Below, in pieces: positions 1 to 9,652 of a stretch of DNA of 10,750 nt. The translations under genes and the position numbers were made by a program. The stretch is taken from assembly GCA_900404475.1 (NCBI GenBank), contig OUQQ01000555.1, positions 1 through 10,750 on the forward strand, written 5' to 3'. Source of the stretch: Spongospora subterranea (taxonomy: Eukaryota > Endomyxa > Phytomyxea > Plasmodiophorida > Plasmodiophoridae). Under the pieces are notes generated by a model. That model was not told where the DNA came from and did no database searches. It saw only the letters and a program-made list of their open reading frames with translations. How positions within the stretch are numbered: position 1 is the first letter of the stretch; each line of letters opens with the position of its first letter.

Positions 1-489
1 ATAACTCCGTACTTCAACCAGTCTCTAGAAAGTTTTACCGCCTACAGTAATCACTGGTGTAATTTCATATATACACATCCGTGTACATAAAATTTCATAA
101 AAATAATTGGGCAGTAGGGTCTGACATTGTCGGTTTAAGATGATCGCTACTGTACACTCAACTGTTATCGTCATTACGGTGATGACACGTCCTTGAAAAT
201 TACAGACAGTTGCGTGCACAGCGGCATAAAACGATAACTTGCACTCAAGTCGAAGTCACAAGATCACACTTTCAGCGGTCTTGGCTTTCGCCGGTTGGGT
301 TGGGTCTCATCCGGCACCATCGTGGTCTCAGCCTTCGGGTACAGTGTACACACCAGTGACGGGTGCCAGAAGCGCCAGCCACTCGTAGGCTTGTTTCCGT
401 CATGGAACGGTTCCGGCGGTGTGAATAGCAGCCGGTCAAATCTCGAACAAAAACCAAAGAGTACTACAGAAACAGTATTTCTTCAGAAA
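1..489. other. Left flank: upstream region of the CHDH-like gene
   Basis: No gene is supported here. The first ~270 bases are AT-leaning with only short chance reading frames. From 295 to 489 the frame of the oxidoreductase stays open upstream of its ATG but contains no in-frame ATG. The translation there is rich in Ser/Gly and unlike a dehydrogenase, so it is probably 5' UTR or promoter. A non-coding upstream exon cannot be excluded. Confidence 0.5.
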
Positions 490-2434
490 ATGTTCAGCCA
501 TCGATTGCTTTTAGCCCGACGGCAGTTTAGCACGGTGCTGTCAACCGATTATGTTGTAGTCGGTGGTGGATCGGCAGGGTGCGTAATCGCATCGCGTCTG
601 TCAGAAGACGAGCAATCCCGAGTTCTTTTGTTGGAAGCTGGCGGATCGGACCGAGGACACCTCAATTCCATGTTTGTACATATGCCTACTGCATTAGCGA
701 TTCCCATGGCAAATCCAAACTACAATTGGGCGTTTCAAGTTGAACCGGAGCAGTCCCTAGGTGGCAGGGTTATTTCCTGCCCCAGAGGAAAGATGTTGGT
801 CCGAGGATTTTCATGGTGATCTCTTCTTGAAACAGTTCTGTAGGCTAGGAGGATCGTCGTCCATTAACGGAATGGTGTATGTGAGAGGGAATCGTGGAGA
901 TTTTGATTACTGGGAAGAGTTTGGGGCTAGCGGCTGGAATTACCAACATGTTCTGCCCTATTTCAAGAAAGCGGAGACTTGGCAACTGGGAGAGGACGAT
1001 TATCGAGGAGGCAGTGGACCATTACAAGTCCGGTATGGCAATAACCCTAGTGGAACTTGCCTGAATGATGCTTTCATTGCCGCTGGTGTTGAACTTGGAT
1101 ATCCATCACCATCTGATTACAATGCATATAGTCAAGAAGGTTTGCTCTAACGAAGTCATTCCAATTACATGTCAGTCCATGTTTGTGCAGGTTTTTGTCG
1201 AATGGCGATGACAGTGTTCCATTCTGGGCCAAGCAGAGGTACTAAGATTTGCTAGTATGACCCCGATCCAACGCTTGAACAGGTCAGCGCTGTTCTACGG
1301 CCGCGAGCTACCTCAAACTAGCGAAGTCTCGTCGCAATTTGGAGGTTCTAACTGGAATCATGGTCGATAAAATTATATTCACGAAAGGAGAAGCGGGATC
1401 GGACCCTCGCGCCATTGGTGTTGAATATCGAAATTCCAAAAATGGCGAGTTTCACCGCGTTTTGGCGGAAAAGGAGGTGATATTATGTGCCGGGTCTATA
1501 CAAACTCCTCATCTTCTTCAAGTTTCGGGAGTCGGTGATGCTGATCATTTGGCTGCCATCAATGTCCCGTTGATTCGCGAATCCCCTCAAGTAGGGATGA
1601 ACCTCCAGGTGGGGCTGTTGTCAGGACAAACTAGCACTTTGACTTGATCTCACGGTTTGTTCGGCTCATTAACAGGACCATTTCGAGGTATATTTTCAAC
1701 AGGAATGTCTACAACCTGTTTCACTTGTTCCGTTCGTCACGAATCCTTTCTATAAGATGTTGGTTGGAATGCGCTGGATTGCGTTTCGCGACTGGATCGG
1801 GGCCTCTAACCATTTCGAGGCAGGGGCATTCATCCGTTCGTCGTCGCTCTGTGAGTACCCTGACATTCAGTTCCATTTCCTGCCAGTTGCCATATCATAT
1901 GATGGAAAGTCTGTAGCGCCATCATCAACTGGCCATTCCTTCCAGCTGCATATCGGCACCTTGCGTTCCAAAGCTCGCGGATTCATAAGAGCGCGCACCA
2001 ATAAAATTCATGATCCGCCAACAATCAAATCAAACGCCATGTCATTGGCTGACGATTGGAAAGACTTACGGGCCGGTATTCGAATTGCGAGAGAAGTTAT
2101 AAAGCAACCGTCCATGAAAGGTCTTGCCGGCAAGGAAATATCGCCAGGGCCGCATTTGCAAACAGATGAAGAATTGGATGGGTTTATCAGGTCGCATATC
2201 GAGAGCGCGTATCATCCTTGTGGCACATGCGTTATGGGGAATGGGCCAAATGCTGTGGTTGATTGCAACGGGCTCGTGTATGGCGTTGAAGGACTGAGAA
2301 TCGCAGACGCAAGTGTTATGCCTCGGGCAACGGCGGGAAATTTGAATGCCCCAGTAATTATGATCGCTGAAAAAATTGCCGATGCGATCAAAGGGCGACA
2401 ACTTCCTGAGGCACTGTTGACAGGGCAAGCGTAA
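490..2434 (+). CDS. CHDH: Choline dehydrogenase-like GMC oxidoreductase, mitochondrial (5 exons)
   Basis: Predicted FAD-dependent alcohol/choline oxidase of the GMC family, 577 aa (human CHDH is close to 594). Exons: 490-794, 844-1139, 1191-1238, 1283-1608, 1676-2434; all four introns (49, 51, 44, 67 nt) are GT...AG and phases match. The N terminus ([14 protein letters not shown]) looks like a mitochondrial presequence. Seen in order: the dinucleotide-binding motif [13 protein letters not shown] at residues 20-32; GMC signature 1 ([18 protein letters not shown], ~100-117), which is split by intron 1; signature 2 with [20 protein letters not shown] across intron 4; catalytic His505 in SAYHPCGTC; and Asn547/549 in [13 protein letters not shown]. 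The start at 490 is the first in-frame ATG, has A at -3, and precedes the presequence. In the family, CHDH oxidises choline to betaine aldehyde at the inner membrane. The exact substrate here is inferred, since related GMC alcohol dehydrogenases share these motifs. Confidence 0.93.
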
Positions 2435-2485
2435 TATAAATATAATGGTATCATTTTATAATTAAATTTGTCACTGAAAAACGAG
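2435..2485. terminator. Shared 3' region between convergent genes
   Basis: Only 51 bp separate the stop codons of the converging CHDH-like and BT1 genes. The spacer is AT-rich (TAATATAAATATAATGG on the plus strand, AATTATAAAATGATACC on the minus strand) and probably holds 3'-end signals for both transcripts. No perfect AATAAA is visible. The two 3' UTRs must overlap or be extremely short. Confidence 0.45.
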
Positions 2486-4055
2486 CTATCTCCTTTTTTT
2501 GTCGTTGCAGTTGCCATCATAATCAGTCGCATTGACGTCGTCCAATGTTGGTAACAGTCCAACAGACAGTATTGGAAACAACCCCAAAACCGTGCAAACG
2601 ATCAGCAGAATAGGAAAGTTTCTGTACTCATTTGAGCTTGTGACTTGAAGAAATTGGGCAAGAAATCCACCAGACGATTCACTGATTATTGTGCTGATAT
2701 TTGAGACGGAGATGACTGCATTATAAACATATGCACTCCCAGAGTCACTATCAGGAGAAACTCGAGCGGTTATGACAGCGATTGGCAAAAAAGCAATTTG
2801 GGCACATATTCCCAATACTACTGTTTCAAGTATGGGAAACAGCCAATCCGGTAAAAGAAGCCATCGGTTCCAACGTTTGACTAATATCAAATCGATAAGA
2901 TATACGAGTGAGGTTCCACAGACAGTTCCCTTAAGAACTGCCCGGTATGGTATATGCTTAAGAAATTTCATAAATATATACGACCCGAGCAAATACGACA
3001 CATGACTGATGATTGAAAGTGCCGAAAAATAAGCGGCAGAAAATTCAAGTTGCGACCTGAAATACGACACAACAGAATGGCGTGAGTTTAAAAAACGGAA
3101 ACACACAGGCAGCGATCAAGCGCTGCCAAGATGCAAGCCATCGTTACCTCATAAAGAAGAACATCGCGTTGCCGGGTGTAGGGGAAGCTGAAAACAAAAG
3201 TACAAAGATACACATGCGGTATATATCAGGATTTTTCATTCTCTAGGAAACAATCAACAGAAATTTGACAGAAAGATACAGCTTCTTACTTGAGTAAGAT
3301 GCTGCGCAAATACCCAAAGTCGAGGCTTTGTCGAATGTTTCACTATTGGATCGTACGATACCTTCTCCTCTTGAACAAAAAAAAGGGATATTAGCCCACT
3401 CATTCCGATGATCGCAGACAGCCCCATTAACTCGGCAGCTGAATAGGATGCGTATTCCATGAGTGCTCCAGATGCAGCGGTTGAAAGAATTGCACCGACA
3501 GAACGAGCCATCCATACACCTTTTTTTCATAAAATCGTTGAAAGTTGGAGCTTAACCGTTTTGTAAACCCAACCAACCTGACTGAAATTGGCCGAGGTCT
3601 GATTTCGATTCTCTTTGAACAATGACAATGACGTACGCGTCCACAGCAGCGTCAGCGACCACCAAACCGAGCGAGGACATGAACATGCATAAAAACAAAC
3701 AACAAAACCCAATGGATTGGAAACAAAGAGAGATTGTTAAGCACATTGCCGAATGCGTTAGAATACCAGCAAACGCATAAGGGAACCGCCGGTAGCCAAA
3801 TATGGGGAATGCATCACAAGCGATGGAATAAATTGGCTTGATAATCCACGGAAACATTGTAATGGTATTCATCATCGACAGCGTATATGGATCAAATTTC
3901 AACTGATCCATCATTAGAATTTTCGCAGGTATGATAGGCATCGTCAGGTTCACGCCGAAGGCGATGTAAAACCAGTACAGCGCCCAGACCTGGGTTCGTG
4001 GCGTGAGATGTGCAACGGCCCCCTTGCTGGGCTCGACTGAATAACATGCAGCCAT
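2486..4055 (-). CDS. BT1-family (folate/biopterin transporter-like) MFS membrane protein (4 exons)
   Basis: Polytopic transporter of 457 aa. Exons on the minus strand: 4055-3578, 3519-3290, 3242-3148, 3056-2486; introns are 58, 47 and 91 nt. BT1-family marks seen: KPIYSIACDAFPIFGYRRFPY (residues ~73-93); VADAAVDAYVIVIVQRES (~133-150) leading to FQSGVWMARSVGAILS across intron 1; and SPTPGNAMFFFMRSQLEFS (~256-274) across intron 3, the equivalent of the family's P-S/T-P...FFYF segment. Many hydrophobic stretches fit about 12 membrane helices. It ends in a basic KKRR tail. Family members carry folates, pterins or S-adenosylmethionine; the substrate here is not readable from sequence. The start at 4055 is the first Met and precedes a short polar N terminus. 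Intron 1 has a poor acceptor (seven A then G) but gives the exact family spacing. It is divergent from CIA30 and convergent with the CHDH-like gene. Confidence 0.88.
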
Positions 4056-4418
4056 TCAACATGCAATCAATTTAAGCAAATGAAAGTCAAAACGAAACCC
4101 GTTAGAACAAGGGCAGTGAGACGGGCAGCTATGTCTGCATTCCCAGAGTCACTGTCACTGAGTCACATGTTACACAAATCGTGATTGTGAAGTGAGGACG
4201 CGTCGCCTGTTGGCCATGGGCGGACTGTCAACCACTGGTCGCGGGGTAAGGCATGCCCCACTATCATTTCCATTTCACACCCTTCTGTATGAGCGACGGG
4301 AACCCGACCAACAACAGCCGCATTGAGTCCGTTGCATGATCGTGATGACTTACCGGCACGCGCAAATGTCCGGGTGCGGTCATCGGTACATTTAATACCC
4401 ATTGGTGTAACAGAAAAC
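4056..4418. promoter_or_regulatory. Divergent intergenic promoter region (BT1 / CIA30)
   Basis: These 363 bp lie between two start codons pointing away from each other, so both promoters must be here or in the flanking 5' UTRs. At 4143-4165 there is a small cluster of GTCACTG/GAGTCAC repeats, including TGAGTCA, which resembles an AP-1/bZIP-type site. Neither a clear TATA box nor a conserved coding frame was seen. An 85-codon minus-strand frame through it (4163-4420) shows no family resemblance. Confidence 0.45.
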
Positions 4419-5355
4419 ATGGCAACGTTCTGGAACAGAACACGACATGGAATCGGGAAGTGGATGAATGATACGAAAGATGGTACGGGGATATCGTATC
4501 GGGTCGATGGGTGTTAACCATTGTTCGTCATTAGTTCTATCTGGTGATATATTCCGAATACCAACGCCCACTGCCGTTCCGATCGTTCATTTCCATACGC
4601 AGGAGGATATTGACAAATTTAAAGTGGTCTGCGATTCTGCGTTAGGAGGTCGGTTCAGTGTGGGTTCGTGACGAACTCTACAAACCTAAGTCTTCTTAGG
4701 CCATTCGACAGCGTCGTTTGAGCTTGGTGAAGGGTCAACTCCCGATACAAAATGCGGTGGGAAATAACTTGTTCTCCTTTTGAATGATTTGATGCGTTGA
4801 ATCTCCATATTTCGTAGGTGTACTCTCTGGATATTTATCAATGGCTCAGGCCTCCAATACCCAAGTGCGAAGGTCTGGTTATGTGGGAATTATAACCCCA
4901 GAGCAGTTCCCACCATGGAATATCGCTTACGCTCCTGAAATCGGTCCTAACTGGTTGTCGGTTTGGATGATCATCGCTTGACCTTTTCTAACTCAGAGGT
5001 GCGTTGTCGAACCGATGGCAGAATGTACGCCATTAATATCCATTGCGATATGGCATTCAATACTGGATTGATATGGCAAGGGCATATTCATTGCCCTGGC
5101 GGGCAATGGAATACAATGCAACTTCCCTTATCTCGGTTCATGCCAGTGTTGGCTGGACGCGTTGCTGCAGGTACAACAACCAGAAGCGCTGTCCGAGTTT
5201 AACGCCGTCCGATTGCAGGCAAATGGACAATGGATATGGAGAACATCATCAAAGTCGGCATCAGCATAATGGGGAAGCAGGGACCATTCAAATTCGAACT
5301 GGAACATATGAGAGCCGTTCCTGAACCCACTCCAGAAATTACAACTGATAGATAA
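4419..5355 (+). CDS. NDUFAF1: CIA30 / NDUFAF1-type mitochondrial complex I assembly factor (6 exons)
   Basis: About 227 aa. Exons: 4419-4482, 4535-4657, 4712-4756, 4818-4960, 4999-5170, 5219-5355; introns are 52, 54, 61, 38 and 48 nt. The donor of exon 2 could instead be after 4663, giving 229 aa. Family marks seen: VHFHTQEDIDKFKVVCDSALGG (residues ~39-60, matching the F-x-s-x-EDLDKW...D..IGG entry of CIA30); RRSGYVGIITPE in exon 4; LSVRCRTDGRMYAINI (~124-139) across the 38-nt intron; QWNTMQLPLSRFMPVLAGRV; and VGISIMGKQGPFKLELEHM in the last exon, equivalent to the C-terminal IGF...GPF.LEID strand. The family helps assemble the mitochondrial NADH dehydrogenase membrane arm. The 15-codon exon 3 was found from expected homology spacing. 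The N terminus (MATFWNRTRHGIGKW) is short, basic and plausible for import. The first exon is the least certain part. Confidence 0.88.
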
Positions 5356-6160
5356 TCCAGAGATATTAGTTTGTAAATTCTGACCCAGAGAATTAACCCA
5401 CCTAATCTTAGTAAAAAAATACGAGTACGGTAGTACAATTAGCCTCTTGTCAAGTATCAGTGTTTGAAATCGTTGCAGATTCTTTGATTGGTGGATTTCA
5501 TCCGACCACATAATTTTATCATCACTTGCAATGTTTACGGGACTTTCACCTTGACGAACGCTCTGCTAGCTAACCATATACACATAAGCAGACATGGTTC
5601 TTCAGATCCCGAAAATCTCATAGGCCGATATTGCTCTGAGTCAGATTCAACAGAATCTTCGAACTTCTGTGAATACTACGGTTTGGCCTCACTATGAGTG
5701 TGCGAAATGTTGAATTGTTAGATGCATATGATGACTGGTCCATTTCGACTCGTTCCTTCTCACCTCCTGCAGCGAACCGAATCCTTCAGATATTTCCATG
5801 ATTTAGATGCCTGCATTGCGCCTTACTCTGAAACCGTTGCCATAACTGTAATTGGCAGAGACACACAGTACTGAACATTTATCTGTATATGAGAGTGTAG
5901 GAGAATAAAAATGAAACCAATAACTTCCAACACACAATATCTCAAAATTTCAACCAATTTTCATTTCTCTGATGTGTTGTGCTAATATTGCGGTTTTGTT
6001 TCTCTACTCTCTGTCCTTTCTTATCAGTATAACTAGATCTTCATTCTATATTACCAGCAGCTGTTATGGTTTCAGCTTCATATTCATCGTATGCGACCTC
6101 GATCAAAGTCAGTCTTAAATCTGGATGAGATGTAAATGAGCATAGTATTATAGCCATTGG
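5356..6160. other. Gene-poor AT-rich spacer
   Basis: About 800 bp after the CIA30 stop, mostly AT-rich with many stops in all frames. A 69-codon plus frame (5488-5697) and a minus frame running into the CIA30 exons (5128-5511) show no family resemblance and are treated as chance. The stretch 6053-6117, read on the minus strand, has a short open, acidic frame (EVAYDEYEAETITAA) that could be a small exon of the minus-strand ORF at 6161-6346, but splice phases did not fit convincingly. No repeats, tRNA or mobile element were recognised. Confidence 0.4.
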
Positions 6161-6346
6161 TTATGAATTCCTATATACGCGAAACAGGTCCCCGAGTACA
6201 GCACACATGGTTGTTCCGATATCGACAGGAACGGGATGTTCCCGTATGTACTCTGACTTGTTCATCAGCGACCCTTGGGGCATTTTATTGAAAAGGTGAA
6301 TCGCCAACCTACGGGCATCGCTGGACAAACTGTGTTCCGCATGCAT
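6161..6346 (-). CDS. Possible small minus-strand ORF, 61 aa, unknown
   Basis: A 61-codon frame beginning MHAEHSLSSDARRLAIHLF and ending LGDLFRVYRNS. I do not recognise a family. The composition looks protein-like (amphipathic start, no low complexity), and the ATG has A at -3. Position supports it weakly: it would be divergent from the plus-strand gene at 6490, matching the alternating-strand layout elsewhere. A donor-like GTATAT at its 3' end (after the codons for LFR) followed by a TTTAAG acceptor would replace the tail with TDFDRGRIR, so a terminal exon is possible. It could equally be chance. Confidence 0.3.
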   Translation of the reverse strand: MHAEHSLSSDARRLAIHLFNKMPQGSLMNKSEYIREHPVPVDIGTTMCAVLGDLFRVYRNS

Positions 6347-6489
6347 ATTTGAGGTTTGTTTTCAAGAGTATCAACCATTTTGACCGGGTAAAGTTAATCG
6401 GAAGCACTTTCTCCGGTCCAGATCAGGCAGGTAAGGTAGTTCCGCTGTACACGAGGTCCAAATCTGGAGTGAATCGGTGAAAGGTAATA
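6347..6489. promoter_or_regulatory. Short upstream region of the 6490 gene, possibly a divergent promoter
   Basis: 143 bp before the ATG at 6490. If the minus ORF at 6346 is real, this is a divergent promoter like those at 4056-4418 and 10354-10436. No specific factor site is recognised. Confidence 0.25.
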
Positions 6490-6894
6490 ATGGGAAAAGT
6501 CAGTAGTAAGGAAGTTGGCAAGCTTGCAAGGGGCTTGATTGATTATGGCGACGAATCATGCCCATATACCATCACTTCATCCGCAATTCACCGTCCCCTT
6601 GGTTTGATATACCACGCCCTGATGTGCACACCATTCCTTTCGGGTAACTTTACAGAGTCAGATGTACTCGATCGAATCTTGAATCGAAGTTGCGATGTAC
6701 GCGATTAAAACCAGAACAGTTTCACAATCAATCCTCACGGCCCTTCATTCAGTTCATCAAACCACACTGGTTTCTTTCAATTGGCTCTCGAAAACGTCGT
6801 GCGTTCTGAGAGCGGTTCGGCGCCAGTGGTCGAATGGGACGTCAAGGAAACGATCAAGATTTGTTCCGGTGCAGGGGACCAAGGCTGTCAATGA
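6490..6894 (+). CDS. Predicted small protein with N-myristoylation-like start, unknown family
   Basis: The ATG at 6490 has a strong start context (A at -3, G at +4) and begins MGKVSSKEVGKLARG; Gly2 followed by Ser at position 6 resembles an N-myristoylation signal. The frame meets TAA at 6706, but a GT...AG intron 6664-6714 (51 nt, phase 0) removes it. It then rejoins the same frame, which stays open to TGA at 6892, encoding the protein-like stretch FFQLALENVVRSESGSAPVV and WDVKETIKICSGAGD. The product is 117 aa. A second candidate intron, 6602-6655, is 54 nt with no in-frame stop and a good TTTACAG acceptor; if spliced, the product is 99 aa. No family was recognised. It lies 127 bp upstream of the GAPVD1-like start on the same strand. 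It might be a separate gene, a 5' piece of something longer, or chance. Confidence 0.45.
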
Positions 6895-7021
6895 TTTTCC
6901 CCATTGACCCATTGTTCAACGGGATCGACCGGACGAGGAAATGTGATCTGCCCGGCACAGTGACACGCGAATGGCGCTATATTATGACCATGACGCCCAT
7001 GGGCCTGGCTCATATCCAGGC

Positions 7022-9652
7022 ATGAAACTGGTGAAACTGGGAGATGATCCCGTCTGTTTAGGTGAACCTGATAATGAGACCTCGGCCGCCTCCTTACTCT
7101 GCCGTCTCCAACGCCTGGTTCATGGTGAGTCGCAGACCAAACTCGCTCTCGCCGATCTGATCGCCAAGATTCGCCAAAAGCTCCACGCGTTTGACCACGA
7201 TCTCTGCAGCCTGGCACTTCGCGATTCCATATTACGTGGCAACGACCCGCTGTCTCCATCGGAGCCAGAATGGTCATCATCACTGGTTCGTATTTCTTGT
7301 ACATCTTATCATCGCTTTCCCACTAAATTTTGCAGAAAACAACTTTCGGCGACTTCCTCGTGGATCTTTGCAAGAACCCGAGACTGTTTGGGGAGGTGAT
7401 CGCCCGTCAATCTGATCAAAACATTGTCGATTGTGTCGTTTATGATGTTCTTCGCGGTCAATCCAATATTCGCCTATTGATCACCATCATCGCCCATTGC
7501 CGATCATATGAGATCCAGAACGGCCTCTCGTCGTCTGCATCGAGCGCCATGGTGGCGGCATCGCTCCAGCGGTTTTCTTCCATCGCCTTTCTCACCGACA
7601 TCATCCAAACTCACTTACAGCGGAATCACATTGACCTGTTCGACGAGGGCGCGGACGGTGCCACCGACTACGCCCTGAGGATCTGCGAGCAAATTCTCGA
7701 GGCGCTCCTCTATCAGACCGTAATACCAACCCCTATAATATTATTAGCCAGCGCGTTAGCTCACACCGAACGGGCTGATCAATGTGTTGCAACGATTATC
7801 AAGGTGATGTTCGTTGATTGGATCGCGGGCGCATTGAAATCCGATCAGATTTCCGGGGTGTTCCCGATCACTCCCCGGGATCGCATTGATCTGATTGTGA
7901 TCGCCGAGAACCTCACCTGGATCGCCACGTGCCCTTCACATCGACCGGCCGCTGTCGGGGGCGTGGCTCAACGTTGGGCTGAGCGTCTGACGGCGTTCGC
8001 GGAACAGATCCTGAGTTCGACGGCCGGGTTTCAATGGGAAATTGATCTTCATGAACCGACTCCACCCGAGTTCGTGATACGATCGGATCATATTCTGCGA
8101 CTTCATCGCGCCGTTATCCCCAATGTCTCTGACACAACGGACCTGCCCGATCAATCTGCCCAATCGTATCTGGTGATTCGGCCCACCCAGACCAGTAAGC
8201 CCAACGCGACACCCAGCGTTGAGCATACGCTGATCTCGATGCTGGCCAAGATCCCGATCATGATCGAGTGCCCAGGTGCGTCAATAGCCCAGCAGTTGGC
8301 GTGCGTGGTCAACAATGGCCACGAAGCGTTGGGGTTCGTGGCCCAAACCATGGCGCTACTGCGGAAGACGGTGCCAGAAGAGATGGCAAATGACGACATG
8401 CGTGGCCTTCTCCTGGTCATCCTGGAACGATACGAACGGCAACCGCCCAACACGTCCAGCGATCTGGTTCACTTGCAGACTGCACTATTTGAGCGGGAGC
8501 AGGAGATTGCCACGAGATCGGCGGGAATCGTCCAGCGACTTGTCGAGTTTCGTGCCGGTCAACTGGCTTATTGTCTGCGACGTCGTGCGATGCGGTTCGT
8601 TCACGATTTACGGAATGCTGTCAGCAGCGGGTGCAGTCAAGATCATGGCGATCGTGGCCTGTTTGCGTGTCGCGGATGCCATCGACGTCGGTGCGAGCAG
8701 CTCTGCCTGGTCAACGCGTTCGTCGACAACGCCCTGAGCGCGGTTGAGAAGGTGCCCGCTCTGCGCGAGAGCGACGAGCTGCGGTCGCTGATGATCGCGA
8801 CCAACGATGATGGGCGTGGGCTCTCGATCCATAATCAGGAGATCAAGAAACTAGTTCGGGGCTATGTCGGATCGATGGCATGGACCGTATTGGGCGGGCT
8901 CTGTTCCCACGAAGAATCCCGGTTCCTGTCCGCCCTGGACACGATCAGGAACCGCTATCCCACCCTGGCCGCCTTCTACCAACAATGTGCAGGACGTCAA
9001 CGGAACTCGATCGTGGCCGACATTGATGAAACCCGTCTCAAAGGAGCCGTTCAGGGTAATCCGTCAGTTGTTCGTCACTGTCGTTTAAGATTCAGTTTTT
9101 TACATTTCCCTCGACTGCTTTCGAATACGCTCTGTTAATCGTACAATTTAAGGTGTGGAGTTGAAAAGCCGAATGTTTTACCTAAAAAAAAACAAGTTCG
9201 AAACGTTTTTGGGTGACAGGGAAGCCGTCCGTTTCTTCTGAATTGTCAACACAACTGTACAGGGTTGTTGCAGAGTGGTTGCGGGATATCAATTGAACGT
9301 AAGATCAAGAAACTCGATCAGGTTCGTTCGATAATCATTGAGGGGATCCTGAATCCCATCCCTAAATCAACCACTCGAGATCTCACCATCATCGTAATCT
9401 GATATCGCCATCTCACCGCCGCACAAACACGTCTCTGACTCCCGGGCATTGCTCCCCCAGATGATGTTCGCGATCGTCAAGGCGCGCTCTCGCCACCTGT
9501 CGTGTCTGATGGCGTTCCTCTCCGAATGGGATCCGTTGCTGACGCAGCGCCAGCCGTTCGTCGATTGGCTGTCGGCGATTACCGCCATCTACGATATCAT
9601 CCAGGGACGGAAGCCAGTTCTCATCGCATCTATGGCCAATGTCGAAGGATGA
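7022..9652 (+). CDS. GAPVD1/RME-6-like protein: degenerate RasGAP domain plus C-terminal VPS9 domain (4 exons)
   Basis: About 768 aa. Exons: 7022-7285, 7336-9055, 9263-9393, 9461-9652; phases agree and the total length is a multiple of three. The RasGAP-like part starts TTFGDFLVDLCKNPRLFGEV (residues ~90-109), closely resembling the entry of the GAPVD1 GAP domain, and continues to the helix around MFVDWIAGALKSDQ (~246) and IAENLTWIA. A helical middle region (~384-640; HTLISMLAKIPI, RGLLLVILERY, LFEREQEIATRS) follows the GAPVD1 order. KLDQVRSIIIEGIL then leads into a VPS9-like segment, DLTIIMMFAIVKARSRHLSC, across intron 3. In the family this protein activates Rab5 in endocytosis. It is shorter than animal GAPVD1 because the long disordered linker is missing. 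The arginine-finger region reads SSSASS, so GAP activity is probably lost. An alternative start is ATG 6971 (+17 aa). Intron 2 (207 nt) is the least certain. Confidence 0.72.

Noticed and set aside
25..219. 64-codon minus-strand frame at the left edge
   Set aside because: No start-context, motif or splice support; AT-rich chance frame.
1609..1624. Possible 16-nt intron (GTGGGGCTGTTGTCAG) in the CHDH-like gene
   Set aside because: Using it gives an immediate stop; the 67-nt intron to 1675 restores the conserved NLQDH...Q motif exactly.
2738..4155. Shared 13-mer TCCCAGAGTCACT at ~2738 and ~4141
   Set aside because: One copy codes for protein in the BT1 gene and the other is intergenic; too short to call a repeat.
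5128..5511. 127-codon minus-strand frame
   Set aside because: Overlaps the last CIA30 exons in antisense; no recognisable motif.
6697..6714. Possible 18-nt mini-intron removing the stop at 6706
   Set aside because: A 51-nt intron starting at 6664 in the same phase fits the size of the other introns better, though the short one is not formally excluded.
6888..7304. 138-codon minus-strand open frame
   Set aside because: It is antisense to the first GAPVD1-like exon and shows no family resemblance; the Arg/Gly-rich composition is typical of a shadow frame.
8315..8737. 140-codon plus-strand frame inside the GAPVD1-like exon
   Set aside because: Rich in Trp/Ser/Arg, overlaps a conserved frame that is open for about 600 codons, and has no homology signal.
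9404..9460. In-frame upstream extension of the VPS9 exon (SDSRALLPQ)
   Set aside because: It resembles VPS9 entry sequence, but the frame has a stop just upstream and no acceptor AG; a 67-nt GTAATC...CCCCAG intron joins the well-matching upstream exon in phase.
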